Shown: positions 22,847-31,608 of the stretch, piece after piece
How positions within the stretch are numbered: position 1 is the stretch's first letter
Layout: every line of letters starts with the position of its first letter
From: Brachypodium distachyon
Lineage: Eukaryota > Streptophyta > Magnoliopsida > Poales > Poaceae
Direction of reading: 5' to 3'
Length of the DNA stretch: 64,000 nt
Assembly: GCF_000005505.3 (NCBI RefSeq)
Contig: NC_016131.3
Span: 64,589,355 to 64,653,354 of the forward strand
Notes under the pieces: generated by a model
What the model saw: the letters and a program-made list of their open reading frames with translations, nothing else
Told to the model about the DNA's origin: nothing
Databases searched by the model: none
Translations under genes and position numbers: made by a program

Positions 22847-24655
22847 TTACATCATTCCCTCTTTGCTGCTTGCTATAATCGGCCTTAACAATGTGTTGCC
22901 AGTGATAACCTTCGTTGTTGCAACCAGGAAGTCGTAGCCCATTCCTTCCTGTGCACTAAGGAATCGAAGGGCAGAAATCTCAGCAGAAGTTACACCACCG
23001 ATAAATACAACCAGAACCAGGGAGCGGCGATCAGCCCTTTCCGCACTCTGTTGTTGTGACATGGAACCTGGGAGTACTTCCAATGAAGAGTTAATGTTCG
23101 AAACACCTCTTTTCAAATCCAGATGAGGACCTGGCAATAGTTTCAGCAATTCTTCAATCGATCGCCATCCAGATCTCACTGCATGCTGAACAAGGCGGAT
23201 ACTAAGAGGTGCATATCCAGAAAAGATGTATGGTATGTCAGTAGGGTTTTCCATATCGTTTACGTTAACAATAAGCTGCAAAGCTCTGGTAATACCAACC
23301 CAATTACTCCTTGCTTCCTGCTTCTTATCAAGGCCAGCCTTTTCGAGATTATGTAACAAGGGCATGTACTCAAAGCCATAACTATGCAGTATTTCCCGCC
23401 TCAAATAATCAAAACTCTTCTTCTGCAGCCCAGCGTTTGTAAGCGAAAATAACACTAGTAGGCGAAGCACAGTTTCAATAGGTTCTTGCTTCTGTATAAT
23501 CTCCTCAATGTACTCAAAACATGTTTCGTAGTTCTGCACATCCAATATTAGCTGTTCAATTTCCACTTGGGCATGAAATGAGGGTCTTGCTGCAAATGAT
23601 TGTAAATGTTGTGCCAAATGAATATGCCTAGCTATCTCTGGTAGCGAGTGTAACCTCTTCACAAAATCCTTCAGCTCAGAAACCGACTGTGTGTTGGCGG
23701 ATTTTACTTCTGCATAATCTTGCTGAATAGATGTCGCCTTTTGGCGCAAGACCTTACCTACAACATCAAAATTGAGGTCTCGAATTTCCTTGTACAACTT
23801 ATCACTCGAATTAAGTGGAACCTTGACCTTTTATCCATCTTGCTGGGGCCCCATAATGCTGGCATCCACTTCCACAGATCCATTATGAATTTGCAACATC
23901 TCGTCTAGCAAACCTTCATATGTCAACTGAGAGCACATTGGTCTCACCATATCCACCTCTCTATCAAGCAAAATAAGGGTGTCTATTTCTGGGATCCCCA
24001 TATCATCCATGCTGATAGGATCTTCCAGTTGCATATTATTCAACAACTCTGCAGCTTTGGTTGATGCCACACCCTTGGCCCTAACATTGGGGATAACGCC
24101 AAAGGCAAACTCTAACTTGTGAATAGCTTTTGCAATGTGCCAGATAGAACTTGTATCCCCTTCAATAAGGCACTCCTGCAAACAATAGTCAAGCTCAAAC
24201 GAAAGAGCATCCTCATCCAATGGAACTAGATACAAGGGATATTCTCCAAGCGTCAACTTCTGATGAACTTTCTCTTCCTCCAGGATCTTCTCACAGCAAA
24301 CCGTACGCCATGGCACAAAGTAGAGGAAGTATTCCCTCTGAAGTCCCTTGGGTTCATCGCTCTTAATTTGATTTGCAATAAACTTCATGAAGATGGGCTG
24401 GGAGCGGACGAAGTATATGATTTTGGGGCATTCAGTTAGCAGAGGGTCGGCAGAAAGAATACGCAGCTCCACCCCATATTCCTTTAGCACCGAGGTCTGC
24501 AGGATCAGCGACAAGGTACCCGCAAGCTTGGGATCAATGACCAGACACTTCTTCCCTCGAATGCTCTTGACGATGTTGAGAAGGTCCTTCTGCGATTGTT
24601 CCCTGAGGGCAGTGAGATTGAGCGGAGAGTTGTCGAGGTTGGGGATCTGCGCCAT
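22847..24655 (-). pseudogene. VPS33: Intronless VPS33 copy with one premature stop
   Basis: A single uninterrupted frame of 603 codons except for a TAA at codon 275 (23831-23833). It covers the whole Sec1/Munc18-like protein VPS33, core subunit of the HOPS/CORVET tethering complexes that promote SNARE-mediated fusion at the vacuole and late endosome. Signature segments include GKKCLVIDPKLAGTLSLI, the DREVDMV Sec1 motif, VKVPLNSSDKLYKEIRDL right after the stop, YIFSGYAPLSIRLVQ and LVVFIGGVTSAEISALRFLS. Arabidopsis VPS33 has many introns; none is present here, so I infer a retrocopy. No poly(A) tract or target duplication was found, so this is not proven. The start at 24655 (MAQIPNLDN) is the family start; an in-frame ATG lies three codons upstream. 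Length is otherwise full, so decay is recent or the locus is still partly used. Confidence 0.87.
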
Positions 24656-25170
24656 TTGCCCCACTCACGACCTCAATTTGGAGGCTGAAATAACCACCTG
24701 CTCCTTGTCGTGCGTGCCTCCTCGTCGCCTTGTGCTTGATCTGTCCTGGTCGGGGAGGGAGGACGTTTGTCGGCGGAGAACTGAGCACAGATCGATCGGG
24801 GCGAGCGGGTCGAGGAGGAAGAGATCGGCGTTGGGGCAGCTGGTCGGAGCGATCCGGTCGGGGAGCAAATCGCTCGGCCAGCAGCTGGTCGGGGCGGAGC
24901 AGCGAACCGGTGGGGATGGAAGAGATCGAAGTCAAATCTGCTCGGGCCGGCGGAGAAGATTCGCCCCGACGGCACGCCGGAGGGAGGCGGGCGGGCGGGC
25001 GGCGGACTGAGCCTGGCGGTAGATCCGTAGATGGACCGTGTGTAGTGCACGTACGTAGCTCGGCCCAGCCCACCGCACGGCCGCAAAATCTCCAGTCACG
25101 ACGCGGCTTCTTCGAGCCCAAGCCCAAGACGCCTGACTGCCTGAGCCCCGAGCGGCCGACTGGCCGAGCA
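24656..25170 (-). promoter_or_regulatory. GC-rich leader/upstream region of the VPS33 copy
   Basis: The 400 bases upstream of the VPS33 start are GC-rich and free of recognisable protein homology. GGCCCA-type motifs occur at about 25060. Several overlapping frames on both strands are low-complexity Arg/Pro/Ser translations, not accepted as genes. Beyond about 25170 the sequence becomes LINE. Confidence 0.4.
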
Positions 25171-26665
25171 TGCTTTTAACCTTCCTGAAAACTCCTTGTG
25201 TGCAAGGGTTCTTAAAGCTCGCTACTATCCCAACTCAGATTTACTAGAAGCGAAACAGTCACCGGAAATTTCATATACCTGGCGAAGCATCGTGAAGGGA
25301 ATTCAAACTCTCAAGCTTGGAGTGATCTGGAGGGTGGGAGATGGGAAGTCAATTAAAATTTGGGAGGACCCTTGGCTCCCAAGGAATATTACCAAGAGAC
25401 CAATGACTCCGAGAGGGGATTGTGATCTGGTTTCTGTGGCTGAGTTGCTGGATCCCCTCAGTGGCGGTTGGAACGAGAACTTGATAAGACAAGTTTTTTG
25501 GGAGGAGGATGTGGATCTGATTTTGAAGATCCCGGTGCATATGGTACTAAGTGATTTCCTTGCGTGGCACCCCGATGTGAAGGGACTGTTCTCTGTGAAA
25601 TCTGCCTACCACGTGGCTGTCGATCATGAGGATAGGGAGAGCAGTACTGGAGGAGGAGGCTCCACCAGTGAGCAGAGAGTTATGATCAACTGGTGTAAGA
25701 TTTGGAGAATCCCAGTGCCGAATAAAATTAAGCATTTCCTTTGGAGGCTCGCTCATAACACTGTGGCGGTTCGTGCCAATCTGCGGAGGAGAGGCATGGA
25801 CATTGATGTCAATTGCCTGTTTTGCAGAACCAAAGATGAAGATTCTTGGCACTTGTTTTTTAAATGTAAGCATGTCAAGAAAATCTGGCGAGGTGTGGAT
25901 TTAGATGAGGAAAGGCAGCGCTTCGCAGCATTGAATAGTGCAGTGGAGGTGTTTGAGGGATTGCTGAACTTGACGGATGAGAAACAAACTCCGATGGCGA
26001 CTGTTCTATGGAACTGGTGGCTTGAAAGAAACAAAGTTAGAGAAGGAGGAGTGGCTAGGACGCCTGATGACCTGACATTCATTATTAGAAACCAAGCGAG
26101 ATCCTTTTTAGAGATTGCTACAAAACCAACTGCTGCCCTTTCTGATGATGTGCAGAGTTGGAGGAAACCTGACGAAGGTTGGGTGAAAATTAACGTTGAT
26201 GGCTCATTTCTGCCTGACTCGGAAGACGGTGGCTGGGGAGCTGTTCTTAGGGACTGTAGCGGCGTCGTTTTGGCAAGTGGAGCTGGTAATTTATTTAATC
26301 TTCAGAGTGCCTCTCAGGCGGAAGCAATGGCAGCGCTTCAGGGAGTTAAGCTGGCAAATGTGAAGGGTCATCGGAATGTGATTCTGGAAACTGATTCTCT
26401 GTTCTTACGTTCGGTGCTGCTATCTGCTGAGTCTGACAAGTCCCCTTTTGCTGTGATCATTGAACAAATCAGGGCTTTTTTTCTGTCAAGGTTCTTTACT
26501 GTCCGAGATGTTGTAATGAGGTAGCACATGATTTGGCTAAGCTTGGCCGGAATTTAACTCAGGGATCCCGTCTGCATGTAGATGGCCCTGCTGTAATGAA
26601 CGCTGTGACGAGCTATTCTGCTTCGTCTGGTAGTTAATGCAAGTGTGCATTCCCAAAAAAAAAAA
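25170..26665 (+). mobile_element. 5'-truncated LINE with poly(A) tail
   Basis: The plus-strand open frame (from about 25172, with an ATG at 25196) carries the 3' half of a plant L1-type ORF2: the LCARVLKARYYPNSD segment, a zf-RVT zinc-binding domain (HFLWRLAHNTVAVRANL, CLFCRTKDEDSWHLFFKC) and an RNase H domain with acidic residues visible in KINVDGSF, QAEAMAAL and ETDSLFLRS. The frame ends at 26524, but homology continues in another frame to a TAA at 26635-26637, so there is a frameshift near 26490. A run of A's at about 26655-26665 marks the 3' end. Reverse transcriptase and ORF1 are absent, as expected for 5' truncation during target-primed insertion. I found no convincing target duplication. 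Confidence 0.88.
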
Positions 26666-28040
26666 TACTCCACTCGATTTGTTCTAAAAAAAATAGTATA
26701 CTCGATTAAAAAACAGTGTCATTCAGCTTAAGATTGAGGCTTCGCTCAAAAAAAAAAGGTTAAGATTGAGGCCCTCAAAAAGAAAAAAATCAGCCTAAAC
26801 TCGTGTGCTTCCTACTATTTGTTCAGATGGCAGGTACCTTTAATCTCTTGAGTTTGACAGTGTCCTGGAGATCTCTATTTTTTCAGTTTGTCTTAGAAAT
26901 GAGCCAGCTGTTTTTTAGTGATGTATATCGTGTCAGTAACAACCTTTCTTAGATAAACCATGAAGTATTTTACTGTGAACAAGTGTAGTATGTAATTCCA
27001 TTGTCCTCGGTTGTCACTAAAAATTACACGTCCTTTTTGTGAGCATTTGGGCTGTACTGTGTTTCTAAGAAAAAAATACACATACTATTACACACATCTA
27101 TGTCTACACCAAGATGAATGGACTTGGCACCTTTATTTTCCGGGCTTGTTTAAGAACCTGTAACTTTCGCAACATTGAAGGCTCCAAAAACAGTCAGCAT
27201 TGACAGAGAAATTCTTTATCTATAGTGATGACATTGTCACCGCTAACGGGTGGAGACAAAAATCTGTCAGTGAAGATACATTACTCATCGGATGGGTTCA
27301 AGATCCGTTATTAATCGTCTAAACAGTACAAGTATAGTTACCTAGCTAGAGTACGCTTCTCGGTGCTGCATCCATGCATGCGTGCATGCATCGATGAACG
27401 AGTGCCCCGCGCTTTTTGGAACAAGTTTGGATCGATGCTTTCTGGAATTTAGTCTCTTGCTAGACCTGTAATAGAAGTAGCAAGTTTTATGAAGTTGTTG
27501 GTCGTCCAGGAGTAACTGGCGGCTACTTTTATTTTTTGTTGAACATCGGTGGACATGAACTGGACTGCTTGATTTCAATGAAATCGGGAGCCTGCTCCTT
27601 GTTCGAAAAAAAAATGTTTAAGCGGATCGGCTATAAAATGCTTCGTGTCTTAATGCTTGTGATTTTGGTGATGTAACAGTGTCTGCTTGACGTGGATGCC
27701 CGATGCTCTTCGGCAAAAATGGCAACTTATTTTGTAGACACTCTATTGTAACCTTTTGGGCAATGAATGAACTTCTGTAGCCAAATTGTTGTCTTATGCA
27801 GTCACGCAGGCAGTGTGTATATGTTTGTGTTAGTTTGGGGATCCATTCTTACAGCTGTCGGGTGGAGATGCGCTTGTGTAATTTCTCAAAATGTTTATTA
27901 TATGTCCTAGGGCTTGATTAATCTGGTTTTGGTAAAATCAGGATGTAAATTATACCAATTTTGAGTTGAGAGTGAGTTTGATCATCCACTAACCACATCA
28001 TCGACTATATGTGTTGAATTCGCTAAGGTTGCACGTATCA
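26666..28040. other. Intergenic, A-rich tails and no gene
   Basis: Holds short A-rich stretches, a TCGCTC-A-tract micro-insertion at 26741-26759 between repeats of TTAAGATTGAGGC, and near 27373-27400 a CATGCATG-rich imperfect palindrome. A possible retroelement 3' end (AATGAAATCGGGAGCC followed by a run of A's) is at about 27580-27615. No coding region was accepted. Confidence 0.4.
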
Positions 28041-28045
28041 AAATA

Positions 28046-28795
28046 CTTAGATCATGTTTGGTACAGGTTCACTTCACAGCTTTTGTCCCATAGGCAGCCA
28101 GCACCGCTTCCTCATCTTCCTGCTCCCCGCTCGTGTTGGACCTACCCCATGGCGGCGCATCTCCGGCCCTAGCAGAGCCCGCCGCGCTCCATCTCCGGCG
28201 AGCCGGAGCTTATCCTCCTGCCAGCCCGCCCTCCATCTCCCGCGAGCCTCCGCCGCTGCCGCTGCCAGTTCTCCGGGATTCGCCGCCGCCACGGAGATTC
28301 CCCGCTCTCCTCCAGGCTGCACAGCGGCCAAGCCATCGCCACCTCCTCTGAGAAGGTAAAAACGTCGCCATCCCCCTCCACCAGCACCTCGATCGTTCGC
28401 TGCTGTTTCCCGTTCAATTACCTGCTGATTTCTGCTACTCTATAACCCCCGTACCTGGACATGTGTTGGGTCTGGTGCACATGGCTATGCGCCTGTTGGG
28501 CTGAAGTTGGGGACCCGCTACAGTAGCTACAAAGGCAAACATCGGTAGCTAGAGAGTGACGGAATCAAAGAACAGAAACAGTATCCCGTGGTCTCTCTCC
28601 CTGTCTATCGTCTTCTTCCTTCTGGTTCCTCTGCTCATCCACAAAGCATCTCTTTATCAGCAAACAAGGGAAATAGTAGTCCGGAGCTGGTTTGTGTGCC
28701 AAACACATTTATCAGGTGGAGTGGAGCTGAGGTGGAGTGGAGTTTAGAGGTGGAGTGGAGTTTAGGTGGAGTGAAGCCCTCCCAAACAGGCCCTT
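28046..28795. mobile_element. Putative non-autonomous TIR element carrying a GC-rich segment
   Basis: The left end (CATGTTTGGTACAGGTTCAC) is an imperfect inverted match of the right end (GTGAAGCCCTCCCAAACAGG); both share TGTTTGG and TTCACT. Between them, 28080-28355 is GC-rich, resembles a gene leader or first exon, and ends at a good splice donor (GAGAAG then GTAAAA). A tandem repeat of AGGTGGAGTGGAG units is at about 28714-28775. The CCAAACAGG end style resembles hAT-like elements. A target duplication was not found, so class and limits are uncertain. Confidence 0.45.
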
Positions 28796-28920
28796 ATTTG
28801 CATTTTCTTATGCCACGGTCTGTAATATGCTCTTTTCTTTCCTGATCTTCTATTCATCCGATCAGTGAACAACTAAGCAGCACAAACCAGATTCTGGCTT
28901 GCTTTTACCTGTGTGAAATG

Positions 28921-29580
28921 CGATTGAACGCGCTTCAAAGATTTGTTCCACTTTTGGAAGACCTTGCATTATGTCACTCGATCTCGATTTTTCATATATA
29001 AACGTAACTAACCTATCTCCCTTGTAAAGGATTTCTCCATAATGACCATTAACAGTTGCCCCTGTAGTGGCCAAATAAGGTTTAGCTTCTCTTATAATAA
29101 AGGAATCCATATTAACAATGAAAATTTGACCTGATTTTTTTATGTGCGATTTAAATAAACATACATTTTCACAAATAAATTGCCCAAGGTGAATTATTGC
29201 CAATGTGTTCTCCCAAGAATCATGATGGGCAAAGTGATAATTCAAAAAGAATGTATCCAACAGGAGATTACTATCGAAATTAGAAATCCTTTGATTTTCA
29301 TCTATTAAAGAGTATTTAAGTCCTTGAAGTACTTGGAAGGTTTGTTGTAAATTGTCAAGCAACAAATATTTTTTTAACAGGCTCTGATTATGCGTTAGTA
29401 AATAGTAAGATGAAGGAAAATTCAATATACTAGGTACAATAGCCCCTAGGGGCCTGAAAATATCTCGAATAGGAATTTTAGGATTCGATTCTTTTATTGC
29501 ATTGGGATGTTTTGAATTCTTGAATAAACCAATTCGAAAACAGTTGGATGCCGACAAAATCATTGAAGGTTTGTGACATG
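28921..29580 (-). pseudogene. rpoC2: Chloroplast rpoC2 fragment in the nucleus (NUPT)
   Basis: The minus-strand translation is the internal part of the plastid RNA polymerase beta'' subunit: [80 protein letters not shown] and [17 protein letters not shown] in order. Homology stops abruptly after the RSI residues at about 28921. The piece is about 660 bp, still open for about 218 codons, and differs from my recollection of grass plastid rpoC2 at scattered residues. It is a nuclear plastid-DNA insertion without function of its own. The right boundary near 29580-29600 is approximate. Confidence 0.92.
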
Positions 29581-29599
29581 TACTGTAATTATGGAGCAC

Positions 29600-30005
29600 T
29601 GGAGCTGATGCCCAAATTGGTCACCACAGAGGAATTGGTAGGCCTACTGATTACGACCCGAGCCTTTTCTTAGCCAAATTGCAATTGTCAGGTGGAGATG
29701 TCCTGCGTGTTATTTCTCAATTTTATGAATTTGAAACATTGTAAGTGCGGACACTCCAAAAGTGGCTGTATCCTGTTCGGGCCATGCCGCCGTCGGTCTC
29801 TTGACATAATGCAGGATGGGGCGGTTCTGGCGGTACATCAGGAGATCTTCCTCCCATATTGTACTCGATATGGGACAATCGGGGATACGGAGATAGACGT
29901 GTCCTCTGACTCCGAGTATCTTTGTTTTATTAGTTATTTAATTTGATAGTGTGATACGGCTGGGGACACGTCCTGACCAGAACCCCTTCTTCAAAGCTCA
30001 TCTAA
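29600..30005. other. Unassigned sequence right of the NUPT
   Basis: No homology recognised. The 84-codon open frame at 29692-29946 has no family I know and is not accepted. Confidence 0.35.
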
Positions 30006-30239
30006 GGCTGGTCATAGTGGGAGTAACATAGAAATACTATCATATATCATAAACATGGTATCGTAGTGCCTTCATTTATTGCTTTACAAGAGACATTACA
30101 TCTTGGAAAACGTTATGTTACGGGTATCATATTACGATACTATTACTAGCTTTTTCTTCATTTAATGATATGCCACATCAACCAAATGCTTAGGTGGCAC
30201 TGCATGATACCAGCTGAGTTAATCCCACTATGACCAGCC
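30006..30239. mobile_element. TIR MITE with TAA duplication (PIF/Harbinger-like)
   Basis: A 234-bp element with terminal inverted repeats GGCTGGTCATAGTGGGA and TCCCACTATGACCAGCC, flanked by TAA on both sides (30003-30005 and 30240-30242). A three-base TAA/TTA duplication fits Tourist-type elements. It lies just upstream of the TFIIIC6 gene. Confidence 0.88.
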
Positions 30240-31608
30240 TAAAGGCCCAATATGCTAGACTGAGGCAACATGCAGCTCCATCTCGCTCACTCTAGCACCC
30301 AGCCGCCCCTTGCACCACGCCTCCGGCCGCCGCCTGGATTTTCGTCGATACCGGCCGTATCCGCTACCGCGACCATCCCCATCTCCTCCCCATTATCAGG
30401 TGATTGCAAGAGGTAGGTAACCTCCTCGTCTCCCCTGAGCCCCCTACTCACCCTCCCCTCTCGCTTTTGCTTCTGCCTTTCTGCTGCTGTTGTTTCAGGC
30501 AGCAAAGACCACGTTATGAAGTCTTGAGGAGTGAGGACATGAGGTTAGCAAGCTAAAAAATACTCCGTATTTATCAATGAAAAGGAGGCAGCAAATGCAA
30601 TACTCTCTCTCTCTCTCATCTAAATTATGGTTATCTTTATTATATGCTGATTTTTTTCTAAACACTTATATACTAGCTGTATCCCTGGATGACTGTTTTT
30701 AGAGATATGCCATTTTCCCGTATCCCCTGTGCTTGTCCCCTTATCGTGCAAACAATTGCTTTTCATGGATCCGGTTTTGCCTCTGTAAGACTGTAAAGGT
30801 TGAATATTGTTTGGATGTTTGGCATATTGTAATTCCACGAGGCTTATAATTCAAAATTACTTGCATTGGATAAGCAGTCTATTTGTGTTAAGCAGAGAGA
30901 TACATAATGTATAATTACTTGTTTGGATGTTTGGCATATTGTAATTCCACGAGGCTTATAACGAAAAATTACTTGTTTTTTCAAAATTACGATGAGCTAC
31001 ATAATGTATAATTTTCTTCTCGTATCGATGGTCCATTTGTGTTAAGCAGAGAGATACATATCCTTTTTTTTCATTAAGTATAGATATATTCTTCTTGAGC
31101 ACACACCTAAGCTTAGAGATATTCATGCATATAATTGGAGTAGAGAAGGAAACAGAGAAGGAGCTCTGTGTCCTCTTGCTGAAATCTGATAGAGAAAAAT
31201 AGATGAGGGGCACGTAGATCATTTCACATGGGGACATATTGTGTTAACAGTTGGCACATGAAGAAGTTGGTATATGATCCCCCACAATGAACTAAAGGGC
31301 AAATGATATGAGACTCACGGATTTTAGAGCAAGCAATCCATTCTCCCTTATAAATAAGTTGTACTGTATGTACTCTGTAGTCTGGAACTGTGGACTGTGG
31401 TATCTTAGTCTATTACTAGCCTCAAGCACAAGGGACTTAAATAATGCACTTTTTATCTTGGGAGTGCTGTGTTGTGTATTCACCCAGTGGAAACAAAGTT
31501 CCGGGTAGTTGCATCTCGTGCACTCATCTTCTACTTCTAAACTTCGCAGGTAATCTGGTTGGTAAAGTGCGTAATTTACTACTGTATAAGTGCACATTCT
31601 TGTTGAGG
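30240..31608 (+). promoter_or_regulatory. Leader region of the TFIIIC6 gene (5' UTR and introns)
   Basis: A GGCCCA motif at about 30243, a C-rich leader at 30270-30400, and a candidate splice donor (CAG then GTGATT, or AGAG then GTAGGT) suggest a spliced 5' UTR. A good acceptor (TTCGCAG) at 31549 precedes the coding ATG by 59 bases. The intervening AT-rich sequence contains a (CT)n run near 30603 and a duplicated block (30809-31070). UTR structure is inferred. Confidence 0.45.
30809..31070. repeat. Local segmental duplication in the TFIIIC6 leader intron
   Basis: TTGTTTGGATGTTTGGCATATTGTAATTCCACGAGGCTTATA is present at about 30810 and again at about 30922 (113-bp spacing). A second shared block, TTTGTGTTAAGCAGAGAGATACATA, lies at about 30881 and 31033. 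The order is consistent with an old tandem duplication. Confidence 0.8.

Noticed and set aside
24387..25179. Plus-strand frames of 207 and 149 codons over the VPS33 start and leader
   Set aside because: Composition is Arg/Gly/Ser-rich, no family is recognised, and they overlap a better-supported minus-strand gene and its leader.
25170..26665. Reading the LINE frame as a host RNase H gene
   Set aside because: The zf-RVT plus RNase H order, frameshift and terminal A-run are those of a 5'-truncated LINE, not a host gene.
27845..29720. Similarity between GTCGGGTGGAGATGCG (27856) and GTCAGGTGGAGATGTC (29688) as a large insertion duplication
   Set aside because: The match is short and imperfect; it is not enough to claim that 27.9-29.7 kb is one insertion flanked by repeats.
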